From Sorangium cellulosum So ce56 (GTDB taxonomy: Bacteria; Myxococcota_A; Polyangia; Polyangiales; Polyangiaceae), in NCBI RefSeq assembly GCF_000067165.1, contig NC_010162.1, forward strand, positions 7,323,001 through 7,387,000: a stretch of DNA of 64,000 nt, written 5' to 3'. A program made the translations under genes and the position numbers. Below, piece after piece: positions 18,694 to 27,490 of this stretch. How positions within the stretch are numbered: the first letter of the stretch is position 1; each line of letters begins with the position of its first letter. The notes below the pieces were generated by a model, which saw only the letters and a program-made list of their open reading frames with translations, was not told the DNA's origin and made no database searches.

Positions 18694-19842
18694 ATGCGCC
18701 TCCCCCGCCTTCTCCTTCCGTGGTTGCTGCTAGTGGTCGCCTGCAATCAAGAACCAATCATCATCACTGGCCCCTGTACCCCCGGAGAAATTGAGCATCA
18801 GCTGCACGGCTGCGGACAGCCGCCCGACACCGGAACGGGCGCCGCCGGCGGTGAGGGCGGCGCCGGCGGCCAGGGCGCGGCCGGCGGTGAGGCCAGCGCC
18901 GGCGGCCAGGGCGGCGCCGGCGGCGACATGCACAGCTCGCTGTGCTCCGGCCAGTGCACCCCGCCTGCGCCGCTCGGCTGGTTCGGCCCGGCGCTGCTCT
19001 GGTTCGGCCCGCCCGAAGCTGTCCCCGACTGCCCCGCCGATGCGCCCACGCTCGGCTACGAAGGCTTCGCCGATCTCCAGCAGCCGCCGATCAACTGCGC
19101 GACCTGCGCGTGCGATCCGCCCGAGGCCTCGTGCACGCTCCCCACCGGCTGGGCCGCATCCTCGTCCGCCTCGTGCCCCGGCGACGAACCGGGCACCGTG
19201 ATGACCTCCTTCGCCGCACCCGACGGCTGGGACGGCGCGTGCACCGCAGCGAACCCGATCCCCGAAGATCAGCGCTGCGACGGCGAGCCCTGCGTGCAGT
19301 CGCTCACGATCGCGGCGCCCTCGGTCACGACCGGCGCGTGCACGCCGCGCATCGATGCGCCGCCGCCTGTCCCCAGGCTCGATCCGTGGGCGACACGGGC
19401 CAGGGCGTGCCTCGCCGGCGCGTACACCGCATGCGAGGACGCGACGACGTGCGTGCCAGCGGCACCGTCGGGCTTCGTGACCTGCGTCTACCACGAGGGC
19501 GACGACGCCGGCTGTCCGGAGGGGTACGCCGCCAGGCACGTCTTCTTCGAGGACGTGATCGACGGCCGCGAGTGCACCCCCTGCGGGTGCGGCGATCCGA
19601 CCGGCGCCTCATGCACCCTCATGGCGTCCGTGTTCCGCGACGCCGCCTGCACGGACCTGCTCGCGTCGAGCCTCGTCAGCTCCAGCGTCCCGTTCTGCGT
19701 CGTGACGCCCCCGGGCGTCGGCCTGGGGAGCAAATCGGCCGTGATCGCGGATGTCGAGCCGGGCGCGTGCGCTCCGCACGGTGGCGAGCCCGTGGGCGAG
19801 CTCCAGGCGAGCGCGCCATCCACCTTCTGCTGCACGGCCTGA
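18694..19842 (+). CDS. Cys-rich secreted lipoprotein
   Basis: 382 residues from the ATG at 18694; upstream in-frame starts (18625) lack signal-peptide character. MRLPRLLLPWLLLVVACNQ is a lipoprotein signal ending in VVAC. A linker of AAGGEGGAGGQG repeats follows, then a Cys-rich domain with about 25 Cys in repeated blocks (for example CATCACDPPEASCTLPTGW and CTPCGCGDPTGASCTLMASVF). The two blocks CxCDPPxASCTL and CGCGDPTGASCTL look like an internal duplication. Typical of exported myxobacterial proteins of unknown function that are stabilised by disulfides. Confidence 0.8.
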   Translation: MRLPRLLLPWLLLVVACNQEPIIITGPCTPGEIEHQLHGCGQPPDTGTGAAGGEGGAGGQGAAGGEASAGGQGGAGGDMHSSLCSGQCTPPAPLGWFGPALLWFGPPEAVPDCPADAPTLGYEGFADLQQPPINCATCACDPPEASCTLPTGWAASSSASCPGDEPGTVMTSFAAPDGWDGACTAANPIPEDQRCDGEPCVQSLTIAAPSVTTGACTPRIDAPPPVPRLDPWATRARACLAGAYTACEDATTCVPAAPSGFVTCVYHEGDDAGCPEGYAARHVFFEDVIDGRECTPCGCGDPTGASCTLMASVFRDAACTDLLASSLVSSSVPFCVVTPPGVGLGSKSAVIADVEPGACAPHGGEPVGELQASAPSTFCCTA

Positions 19843-20078
19843 GCGGGGCGTTCCCGGAAATCTGAAACGCGAAGCATCGTCGAGCAGGGCGTGGATTCGC
19901 ACGGTGACCCTGCGCCCGGCCAGAGGGTCGGCGGGAGCGCTGACGGCTGCGAAGTGTGTGACTACTGGAGCCATGGATTGGGAAACCATACGATGGACGC
20001 CGTGAGGTCGTGAGGATTGAGACTTCGTGAGCGTTCTCCGCGCTCCACGGCTCCAAGCGAACAACCGGGATAGGACCG

Positions 20079-21440
20079 ATGGATAATTCACCGAGAAATA
20101 ACGCAGTCACCTCGAAGCGCCGCGACGCCCGGCGCTCCTCGTCCGCACGGCTCGATCCGAAGCACGGTCGCGCGCGACGAGTTCCCCTCCTCGCCGCGGC
20201 GATCGCGCTGATGACCGCCGCGCCGGGGAGCCCCGCGCTGGCCGCGGACAAGGCGCCTGAGGGGCGATGGGTCTCCGCGTGGCACAGCAGCCCGACGCCC
20301 GGCGGCACCTTCAACTCGCAGGATTGTCCCTCGGACGTCGGCCTCGCCGACCAGACGGTCCGGAACATCGTCCGCGTGAGCGCCGGCGGGAGCTCGGCGC
20401 GCGTGCGCATCTCCAACGCCGGCGGCAGCGAGCCGCTCAAGGTGGGCTCGGCGTCGGTCGCGCTCTCGGCCGGTGGAGCCGCCACGGTCGCGGGGAGCTC
20501 CCTGCCGCTGCGCTTCGCAGGCCAGACATCGATCGTCATCGCCGCGGGCGGCGAGGCGGTGAGCGACCCCGTGGCGCTGAAGGTCCAGCCGCTGCAGACG
20601 CTGGCGGTGAACGTCTACCTTCCGGGCAAGACCGGGCCGATCACGCAACACTACTTTGCGGCGCAGGACAACTTCCTCGCCTCGGGCAACCAGACAGGGA
20701 ACGGCGCCGACAAGCAGTTCACACGGAAGATCTCGTGCTGGATGGCCGTGTCGGGCGTCGACGTCAAGGCCTCGCCGGACGTCGTCGGCACCCTGATCAC
20801 GCTCGGCGACTCGATCACCGATGGATACCTGTCGACAAAGAACGACAACCATCGCTACCCCGATTACCTCGCGCAGCGCCTCGCCAGCCGGAAGGGGCCG
20901 ACCCTCGCCGTGGCGAACGCCGGGATCATCGGGAACGAGCTGCTCACCGTCCGTCCCCAGCTCCAGTTCGGGTACCCCGTCCCTGCCCGCCTCGCGCGCG
21001 ACGTGCTGACCCAGCCCGGCGCCCGCGCGATCATCCTGCTGGCAGGCATCAACGACATCGGCGATCGCTCCGCGAAGGCCGCGGATCTTATCCCGGCGAT
21101 CCAGCAGATCATCCAGTCTGCCCGCGCCGCCGGGCTCAAGATCTACGGCGGCACCCTGGTGCCGTTCGCCGGCTCGAACGGCACCTACAAGGGCGATTAT
21201 GGAACCGCCAAGGGGGAGCAGGAGCGGCAGAAGCTGAACACGTGGATCCGCACGAGCGGCGCCTTCGACGGGGTGATCGACTTCGACAAGGCCCTGCGCG
21301 ACCCGGCCGATCCGAGCCGCCTGCTCCCGGCCTACGACGCGGACAAGCTGCACCCGAACGACGCCGGGTACCAGGCGATGGCGAACGCGGTGGACCTGGA
21401 CGCGATCATCGGCGCCGTCGTCAAGGGAGCATCTCCGTAA
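20079..21440 (+). CDS. SGNH/GDSL-family secreted hydrolase
   Basis: 453 residues with an N-terminal signal region (residues about 30-55, ending SPALAADKA). It has the block I motif LGDSITDG with Ser245, the block III motif AGINDIG, and the C-terminal D422-x-x-H425 in DKLHPND; these supply the catalytic triad. The N-terminal half (GRWVSAWHSSPTPGG) is the beta-rich domain seen in GDSL-like lipase/acylhydrolase proteins of about 400-450 residues from actinobacteria and myxobacteria. Expected activity is hydrolysis of an ester on a lipid or polysaccharide acetyl group outside the cell. Substrate is unknown. It is a single gene followed by the palindromic repeat element. Confidence 0.9.
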   Translation: MDNSPRNNAVTSKRRDARRSSSARLDPKHGRARRVPLLAAAIALMTAAPGSPALAADKAPEGRWVSAWHSSPTPGGTFNSQDCPSDVGLADQTVRNIVRVSAGGSSARVRISNAGGSEPLKVGSASVALSAGGAATVAGSSLPLRFAGQTSIVIAAGGEAVSDPVALKVQPLQTLAVNVYLPGKTGPITQHYFAAQDNFLASGNQTGNGADKQFTRKISCWMAVSGVDVKASPDVVGTLITLGDSITDGYLSTKNDNHRYPDYLAQRLASRKGPTLAVANAGIIGNELLTVRPQLQFGYPVPARLARDVLTQPGARAIILLAGINDIGDRSAKAADLIPAIQQIIQSARAAGLKIYGGTLVPFAGSNGTYKGDYGTAKGEQERQKLNTWIRTSGAFDGVIDFDKALRDPADPSRLLPAYDADKLHPNDAGYQAMANAVDLDAIIGAVVKGASP

Positions 21441-21479
21441 ACCTCGAGCTCCCGGCGCCGCCGGCCCGGGGCGCCAGGA

Positions 21480-21621
21480 CACCGATCACGTTGATCGAGC
21501 GAGAAATGAACCGCCAAGGACGCCAAGGACGCCAAGAGAATCATAAAAATCTTGGCGTCTTATGGCGCCTTGGCGGTTCAAATTCCTGCTCTTTTCTGGG
21601 GTTTCAACCCGTTTGTCGCTC
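21480..21621 (+). repeat. Dispersed palindromic repeat, copy 1
   Basis: A 142-bp element: a left flank starting CACCGATCACGTTGATCGAG, a 66-bp palindromic core at 21511-21576 built of CGCCAAG units and closed by CTTGGCGCCTTGGCGG-type arms, and a right flank ending TTTCAACCCGTTTGTCGCTC. A second copy lies at 40122-40262 with both flanks in the same orientation but the core reversed. It encodes no protein, so it resembles a REP- or MITE-like element. It occupies the gap between the SGNH gene and the GFA gene. Confidence 0.9.
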
Positions 21622-21653
21622 CAGGCAAGCGCCCGCCAGCGGCGCGCTCCGGC

Positions 21654-22109
21654 TCAAGCCCTCGTGGCGGCCGAGAACGGATCCACGTACGTCGTGGCGC
21701 CGATCTGCGCCCAGGTATCGTGACGCCCGTCGAGGTACGTCACCGGGACCCCGGTGAGGTCCGCGTCGTCGAGGCAATTCAGGTTCACGGAGCAGAACTC
21801 CCCGCCGAGCTCCGGGATGTTCCCGTGCCCGAAGACGCGGATACCGCACGTCTTGCAGAACCGGGCATGGCCGGCCTCGTACCGCGAGTAGTCGCCGAGG
21901 ACCTCCTCGCCGGCGACCAGGCGGAAGGCGCTCGGCTTCACGATGATGCCCCACCACCTCGTCTTCGTGCAGATCGTGCAGTTGCACTGCGTCGTCCCGG
22001 CGCTCGGGTCGAAGTCGGCCTCGAAGCGGACGGCGTGGCAAGCGCAGCTGCCCTTGTAGGTCCGGATGCCGGGGGTCGTCGTTGTGTGCTCGGAAGCGGC
22101 GTTGCTCAT
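21654..22109 (-). CDS. GFA-family (glutathione-dependent formaldehyde-activating-like) enzyme
   Basis: 151 residues, the normal length for the GFA/CENP-V fold. The zinc ligands are visible: C22-x-C24, C42-x-C44-x2-C47 and C85-x2-C88 in CKTCGIRVFG. The G-x-C-x-C-x2-V-x-F start (KGSCACHAVRF) is typical. Family members bind zinc and act on glutathione adducts, but many have other or unknown substrates, so the formaldehyde role is not assured. It is divergently transcribed from a WYL-domain regulator with a 134-bp gap holding an 8-bp-arm palindrome, so it is the likely target of that regulator. Confidence 0.9.
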   Translation of the reverse strand: MSNAASEHTTTTPGIRTYKGSCACHAVRFEADFDPSAGTTQCNCTICTKTRWWGIIVKPSAFRLVAGEEVLGDYSRYEAGHARFCKTCGIRVFGHGNIPELGGEFCSVNLNCLDDADLTGVPVTYLDGRHDTWAQIGATTYVDPFSAATRA

Positions 22110-22205
22110 GGGCGGTGGCTCCAGGGATGGGGGCGGGGGCCGTGGGGCTCGTCGAGACGCGCCTTCGGGCGCCTCGCCCGCGGGATGAGAGGAAGCTAGA
22201 CTGGA

Positions 22206-22228
22206 TTGCGGACAGATTCGGTCCGCAA
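22206..22228. promoter_or_regulatory. Inverted repeat, candidate operator of the WYL regulator
   Basis: TTGCGGAC and GTCCGCAA are perfect complements separated by 7 bases, giving an interrupted palindrome in the divergent GFA/WYL promoter region. It ends 15 bases before the regulator's start and next to its Shine-Dalgarno AAGGAG. YafY-type regulators usually bind such sites next to their own gene. Confidence 0.55.
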
Positions 22229-22243
22229 GGAGACAGGCGGCAC

Positions 22244-23218
22244 ATGGTCCAGACGTCCGCGCGGCTGCTGAAGCTCTTGTCGCTGCTGCAATCCCGGCGC
22301 TTCTGGACGGGCGGCGAGCTGGCCCGCGAGCTCGCGATCACCGAGCGCAGCGTCCGGCGCGACGTGGACAGGCTCCGGAGCCTCGGGTACCCCGTCCACG
22401 CGGCCACCGGCATCGGCGGCGGATACCAGCTCGGCGCCGGGAAGGAGCTGCCGCCGCTGCCGCTCGAGGACGACGAGGCCGTCGCCGTCGCCGTGGGGCT
22501 GCGCGCGGCGGCGACCGGGCCCGTGAGGGGGCTGGAGGAAGCGTCGGTCCGCGCGCTCGGGAAGCTCGAGCAGGTGCTCCCCAAGCGGCTCCGGCGCAAG
22601 GTGACCGCGCTGGGCGCCGTGAGCGTGCAGCTGGGCGACGGCAGCCCCACCGTCGACGCGGACGCGCTCGCCGTCATGGCGAACGCGTGCCGCGACGCCG
22701 AGGTCCTGCGCTTCGACTACAGCAGCCACAGCGGCGCCGCGAGCACGCGCGCCGTCGAGCCGTACCGGCTCGTGCACACGAGCCGCCGCTGGTACCTGCT
22801 CGCGTACGATCTCCACCGAGGCGCCTGGCGGACGTTCCGCGTCGATCGCATCCAGGGCAGGCCGAGGGCCGCGGGCCGCTTCAAGCCGCGGCCGCTGCCC
22901 GCGGAGGACGTGGCCGCCTACGTGTCGAAGTCGGTCTCCACGGACGCCTACCCGATCCGCGCGCGCGTGACCGTGCACGCCCCCGCGCAGGCCGTCTCGG
23001 AGCGGCTCTCGGGCGTGGCGGGGCGCATCGAGGCGCTTTCGCCGGACCGCTGCGTGGTCCACACCGGCGGCGGGAGCCTCGACGCGCTCGCGTTCCACCT
23101 CGGGTTCATGGGGTTCGAGTTCGAGGTGCACGAGCCCGAGGAGCTCATCGACCAGCTCCGCCGCCTGGCCGAGCGCCTCGGCCGGGCCGCGGGGCGGAGC
23201 GGGGCGGCGGGAGCGTGA
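22244..23218 (+). CDS. YafY-family HTH/WYL transcriptional regulator
   Basis: 324 residues from the ATG at 22244, preceded by AAGGAGA. An N-terminal HTH_11 domain occupies residues 1-60 (LLKLLSLLQSRRFWTGGELARELAITERSVRRDVDRLRSLGYPV). The WYL domain is at about 150-240, with the ligand-binding segment RRWYLLAYDLHRGAWRTFRVDRI, and a WCX C-terminal extension follows (VTVHAPAQAVSERL ... DALAFHLGFMGFEFEVHEP). WYL domains sense nucleotides or other small ligands. Divergence from the GFA gene and the palindrome between them suggest local regulation. No sign of a defence island nearby. Confidence 0.93.
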   Translation: MVQTSARLLKLLSLLQSRRFWTGGELARELAITERSVRRDVDRLRSLGYPVHAATGIGGGYQLGAGKELPPLPLEDDEAVAVAVGLRAAATGPVRGLEEASVRALGKLEQVLPKRLRRKVTALGAVSVQLGDGSPTVDADALAVMANACRDAEVLRFDYSSHSGAASTRAVEPYRLVHTSRRWYLLAYDLHRGAWRTFRVDRIQGRPRAAGRFKPRPLPAEDVAAYVSKSVSTDAYPIRARVTVHAPAQAVSERLSGVAGRIEALSPDRCVVHTGGGSLDALAFHLGFMGFEFEVHEPEELIDQLRRLAERLGRAAGRSGAAGA

Positions 23219-23231
23219 GCAGGTCGCTACG

Positions 23232-23876
23232 TCAGGTCCAGTTGCAGAACTCGAGCGAATCCGGGTCCGATGTGACCTGCACTTCCACTTCAGAGCAGTC
23301 GACAGGCTCGTAGGAGTCGAACCCCTCGCCAGGCGGCGCCGTGACGCACTTGCCGCAGCCGAAGCCGGCCGGGAAGCTCCCGGACCAGTCGAACCCCTGG
23401 CCGGAGGCGTCGCGCCAGACGATGACGTGCCGCGAGCTCACCCCGAGGAGCGCTGTGTCGAGCACGTCGGCGTCGATCTCGCCCCCGGGCAGCTGGGTGC
23501 CCGGCGCGAGGAGCAGGACGAAGCCCATGCCGACACCGTTGCTGTTGAGCGCCTCGCGCGGCGGCGCCGACCCGAAGCCGACGGTGAACGTCGCGCCGGA
23601 GAGGCTCCCCTCGCCAAAGTTGAAGCCGTAGTCAGGGCTGGACGAGCTCACTATCCAGACGACGGCCACCACGGCGCCCTCGGGAGCCGTCTCCCCCGTG
23701 ATCGGTCCGGTGACCGTGAATCCCCCCGCCCCGCCGCCCTCTCCCGTGCTGCCGCCGCCGCCCTCTCCCGTGCTGCCGCCCGGGCCTTCCTGCGCGTCAT
23801 CGGAGCATGCGGGCAAGGCCAACATCATCCCCATCAACCCTGCGAACACCCATCGTGCGCTCTTCATATCCACCAT
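23232..23876 (-). CDS. Lipoprotein of unknown function
   Basis: 214 residues from the ATG at 23876; an ATG at 23867 (MKSARW) is an equally good start. The signal ends ALPAC, followed by a linker with two GGSTGEGG units. The mature domain is beta-rich (VVAVVWIVSSSSPDYGFNFGEGSLSGATFTVGF) with four Cys towards the C-terminus (GCGKCV, DCSEVEV, FCNW). No family recognised. It converges on the WYL gene with a 13-bp gap between stops. Confidence 0.75.
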   Translation of the reverse strand: MVDMKSARWVFAGLMGMMLALPACSDDAQEGPGGSTGEGGGGSTGEGGGAGGFTVTGPITGETAPEGAVVAVVWIVSSSSPDYGFNFGEGSLSGATFTVGFGSAPPREALNSNGVGMGFVLLLAPGTQLPGGEIDADVLDTALLGVSSRHVIVWRDASGQGFDWSGSFPAGFGCGKCVTAPPGEGFDSYEPVDCSEVEVQVTSDPDSLEFCNWT

Positions 23877-23995
23877 CGAGCACGGCGCGCTCGATAACGG
23901 AAGCGAACCGCACTGTTTCCAGGGCGCGAAATCCTGCTCGATCCGCCCCGTTCACTCATGCTGAAGACCTGTTCCCTCACGCGACGCGAACGGGC

Positions 23996-26900
23996 TCACT
24001 CCGAGAGCGCCGCCGCGATCGTCGCGTCGAGCCCGGCGCCCCGGCCCTCGAGGAAGCGCGCATCGTCGACCGCCTCCCCCAGCGCCGCGCGCGCGGCCTC
24101 GACGCACGCCTCGAGCGCCGGCCGCTCGATGGGCGGCACCGGCGTGCCGATGGCCTCGCGGAGCGCCGCGGCGCCGCCGAGCAGGCGCGCGCCGCGCTCC
24201 GCCTTCCCCGCCCGCACCGCCGCGCGCGCCAGCGCCTCCAGCACGCTCGCGGAGCGCCAGAGATCGCCGAGCTCCCGGTGCAGCCGCAGGCTCGCCCGCA
24301 GGCGCCGCTCCGCGAGGGCGAGATCGCCGCGCTCGATGGCGATGAGGCCCAGGATGTTGCTCGTCCAGGCGATCCCCTCCTTGAATTTGACCTGCCGCGA
24401 CAGGCCCTCGCTCTCCTCGCAGAGGCGGACCGCCTCGCCGAGCTCCCCGCGGTAAAACGCCGCGCAGCCGAGGTAGAGCAGCGCGGTCGCGGTCCCCTCG
24501 CGATCGCCCGCGCGGCGGAGCTCCGGCAGGGCGAGGCGGCACGCGCCCTCCGCGCGCGCGGTGTCGCCCGAGAGCCACGCCGCGAAGCCCGAGTAGCCGA
24601 GCGCGCGCGCCGCCTCGAGCGTGTCGCCGCGGCGCGTGGCCAGCGCGAGGCTCTCGCCGTGCAGCGAGAGCGCGCGCTCGTAGTCGCCCTGCTCGCGGGC
24701 GACGCTCCCGAGGATCTGGATCACCGAGGCGAGCCCGCCCTCGTCCCCGAGCTCGCGGTAGAGCGTCGCGCCCCGCTCGAGCAGCGCGCGCGCCTCGCGG
24801 TAGTCGCACTGGAGGAGCGCGAGCCTCCCCGCGCCCCGGAGCGCCGACGCCACGTGCTCGGGCGCGACGCCCCCGGCGCCCGCGAGCGCCCGGCCGAGCC
24901 ACGCGCGGCCCTCCTGGTAGTGCCCGTGGATGTACCAGAACCGCGAGAGCGCCGCGGCGAGGCGCACCGCGGCGCCCGCGTCGGCGCCCGCGAGCGCGAG
25001 CTCCAGGGCGAGGCGGAGGTTGTCGTGCTCGAGATCGAGCGCCGCGAGCCACGCGGCCTGCTCGGGCCCGCAGAGCGCCTCGGCGGCGCGATCGGCGAGC
25101 TCCAGCGACAGCTCGACGAAGCGCCGGTTGCACGCCTCGGCGGCGCCCTCCTCCACGAGCCGATCGAGGCCGTACTCGCGGAGGATCGTGAGCATCTGGA
25201 ACCGCGGCTCCTCGCCCGCGACCTGGAGCACGAGGCTCTTGTCGATCAGCGACTCGAGGATCCCGAGCGTGTCGAGCGCCGGATCGCGGAAGGCGCACAT
25301 CTGGTCCGCCATGGCCAGGGAGAAGCCGCCCGCGAACACGGCGAGCGTGCGGAAGGCGAGCTGCTCCTCCGGATCGAGGAGGCCGTAGCTCCAGTCGATG
25401 GCGGCGCGCATGGTCTGCTGGCGCTCGGGCAGATCGCGCGCGCCGCCCGTGAGCAGGCGGAACGAGCCCGCGGGCGCGGAGGCGCGCCCGGCGGCGCCGC
25501 GGTCGCCGAAGCGCGAGAGCAGCGCCGCGGGGGAGAGGACCCGGAGGCGCGACGCGGCGAGCTCGATCGCGAGCGGCAGGCCGTCGAGGCGCGCGCAGAT
25601 CTCCACGATCTCCGCGGCGTTGTCGGGGCCGAGCTGGAAGCCGGGCTTGATCGCGGCCGCCCGGCGGCAGAACAGGCTCACCGCCGAGCTCGCCAGCGCG
25701 GCGTCCACCGTGACGTCGCGCGGCTCCGGCACCTCCAGCGGCGGCACGACGTAGCGCCGCTCGCCCGAGAGGTTCAGGGCGGCGCGGCTCGTCACGAGGA
25801 GCGAGAGGTGCGGGCAGCTCGCGGCGAGGTGCGCGATCGCCGGCGCCGCGGCCGTCAGGTGCTCGAGGTTGTCGAGCAGGAGCAGCAGGCGGCGGTCGCG
25901 GAGGAACTGGACGACGCGCTCGAGATCCGGCCGCGCGCCGCCCTCGCCGAGGCAGAGCGCCTGCGCGATCGCCGAGGGCACCAGCGCCGCCTCGCGCAGC
26001 GACGCGAGGGGCACGAAGCAGACGCCGCCGGGGAACGCGGGGACGAGCTCCTCGGCAACCTGGAGCGCGAGCCGGGTCTTGCCGGTGCCGCCGACGCCGG
26101 TGAGCGTGAGCAGGCCGGCCTCGGGGTCGAGCAGGAGCGCGGCGATCTCGGCGCGCTCGCGGGCGCGGCCCACGAACGGCGTGCGCTGGACCGGCAGGTT
26201 GTGGCGCGGCCGCTCGGCCTCCGGCGAGCCGAGCAGGCCGAGCGGCGGTGTGCTGTGGGAGCCGGGCGGCGGCGAGGTGCCGAGCGGCGGCGCGCCGTAG
26301 GAGCCGAGCGGAAGCGAGGTGCCGGGCGGCAAGGTGCCGTGGGGGCCGAGCGGCGGAGCGCCGTGGAGGCCGGGCGGTGATGTGCCGTGGAGGCCGGGCG
26401 GTGATGTGCCGTGGAGGCCGGGCGGTGATGTGCCGTGGAGGAAGGGAGGCGGCAAGAAGCGGTCCGAGTCGCGGTGCGCGCCGCCGGGAGGCTCCTGGGG
26501 CGGGGCCTCGACCGTGCCCGCCAGCTCGATGGTGTCGGTGCTGAGCATGTCCGCGGGCACGCCGCCCCCGGGCGACGCCGGCCCGCCGGCGCCGGGCGGC
26601 TCGGCGGCCGCCGAGGAGCCCTCGAGCGCTGCGCGCAGCGCGAGGCTCTGCTGGCGGACCGAAGGGAAACGCCCGGCCGGGTCGCGGTCGCACGACCGCA
26701 AGAACCACGCGTCGAACGCGGGCGGGAGCCACCGCCAGCGCGTCGACGGCGGGTAGAGCCGCATCACGAGGAGCGCCGCCATCAGCTCGGCCATGCTGTT
26801 CGCGGTCCAGTAGATGTCGCCGGTCAGGAGGCGGACGGCGATGAGGCCGATCGCCCACACGTCCGCCGCGGGGCCGATCTGGTCCGAGCGCCCGCGCGCC

Positions 26901-27490
26901 TGCTCGGGGGCCATGTAGATGGGCGTGCCGATCGCCGTGCCCGTGGCGGTGATCCCGCCCGACGCGCCGAGCGCGCCCGGGTCGACCGCCTTGACCAGGC
27001 CCAGATCGAGGATCTTCACGCGCTCCCGCCCGTCGTCGCCGATCGCGAGGAAGAGGTTCGCGGGCTTGAGATCGCGGTGGGAGAGGCCCCGCGCGTGGGC
27101 GAGCTCGAGGGTCTCGGCGACCTCGCCGAGCCAGCGCTGCACCTCGCCGGGCGAGCGCCTGCCCTGGGTGGTGACGAGCTGCTCGAGGTCGTGGCCCCGG
27201 AGCAGCTCCATCACCAGGAAAGGGGCATCGTCGAGCTCGCGGGCGAAGCCGGCGTCGAGCATGCGCACGAACCCGGGCGCGTCGAGGAGCCGCATGGCCC
27301 GGATCTCGCGCTCGAACCGGGAGGCCGCCGCCGTGCCGGCCGCGTGCGTCCGGAGCAGGACCTTCACCGCGACATGGCCGCCTCCGTCGAGGTCGTCGGC
27401 CATGTACACAACACCCGCGCCGCCGCGGCCGATCTCGCTCAGGAGACGGTAGCGGCCACCAAGGACGAGCGGGCAATCCGGAGAGAGCAT
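23996..27490 (-). CDS. Ser/Thr kinase fused to STAND-type ATPase and TPR domain
   Basis: 1164 residues from the ATG at 27490. A Hanks-type kinase at about 10-285: glycine loop GRGGAGVVY, HRDLKPANLF with catalytic Asp, DLG in place of DFG, and MAPEQ. A Pro/Gly linker with HGTSPPGL repeats (24-bp units near 26370-26445) follows. Then an AfsR/NB-ARC-like ATPase with Walker A GVGGTGKT at about 467 and Walker B LLLLLDNLEHL at about 537, a winged-helix region, and a C-terminal superhelix of TPRs (about 800-1150) with repeated LARRGDTLEAARALGYSGFA-like units. Such proteins couple phosphorylation to ligand-gated oligomerisation; in myxobacteria their targets are unknown. No DNA-binding domain is visible. 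Confidence 0.92.
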   Translation of the reverse strand: MLSPDCPLVLGGRYRLLSEIGRGGAGVVYMADDLDGGGHVAVKVLLRTHAAGTAAASRFEREIRAMRLLDAPGFVRMLDAGFARELDDAPFLVMELLRGHDLEQLVTTQGRRSPGEVQRWLGEVAETLELAHARGLSHRDLKPANLFLAIGDDGRERVKILDLGLVKAVDPGALGASGGITATGTAIGTPIYMAPEQARGRSDQIGPAADVWAIGLIAVRLLTGDIYWTANSMAELMAALLVMRLYPPSTRWRWLPPAFDAWFLRSCDRDPAGRFPSVRQQSLALRAALEGSSAAAEPPGAGGPASPGGGVPADMLSTDTIELAGTVEAPPQEPPGGAHRDSDRFLPPPFLHGTSPPGLHGTSPPGLHGTSPPGLHGAPPLGPHGTLPPGTSLPLGSYGAPPLGTSPPPGSHSTPPLGLLGSPEAERPRHNLPVQRTPFVGRARERAEIAALLLDPEAGLLTLTGVGGTGKTRLALQVAEELVPAFPGGVCFVPLASLREAALVPSAIAQALCLGEGGARPDLERVVQFLRDRRLLLLLDNLEHLTAAAPAIAHLAASCPHLSLLVTSRAALNLSGERRYVVPPLEVPEPRDVTVDAALASSAVSLFCRRAAAIKPGFQLGPDNAAEIVEICARLDGLPLAIELAASRLRVLSPAALLSRFGDRGAAGRASAPAGSFRLLTGGARDLPERQQTMRAAIDWSYGLLDPEEQLAFRTLAVFAGGFSLAMADQMCAFRDPALDTLGILESLIDKSLVLQVAGEEPRFQMLTILREYGLDRLVEEGAAEACNRRFVELSLELADRAAEALCGPEQAAWLAALDLEHDNLRLALELALAGADAGAAVRLAAALSRFWYIHGHYQEGRAWLGRALAGAGGVAPEHVASALRGAGRLALLQCDYREARALLERGATLYRELGDEGGLASVIQILGSVAREQGDYERALSLHGESLALATRRGDTLEAARALGYSGFAAWLSGDTARAEGACRLALPELRRAGDREGTATALLYLGCAAFYRGELGEAVRLCEESEGLSRQVKFKEGIAWTSNILGLIAIERGDLALAERRLRASLRLHRELGDLWRSASVLEALARAAVRAGKAERGARLLGGAAALREAIGTPVPPIERPALEACVEAARAALGEAVDDARFLEGRGAGLDATIAAALSE
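26370..26445 (-). repeat. 24-bp tandem repeat in the kinase linker
   Basis: Three to four near-identical units of the kind GTGCCGTGGAGGCCGGGC plus GGTGAT encode HGTSPPGL copies between the kinase and ATPase domains. In frame, so linker length can change without loss of function. Confidence 0.85.

Noticed and set aside
23807..26380. 857-codon plus-strand frame opposite the kinase-ATPase gene
   Set aside because: An antisense shadow: no domain and Arg/Ala/Glu-rich composition, whereas the minus strand carries kinase, Walker and TPR motifs.
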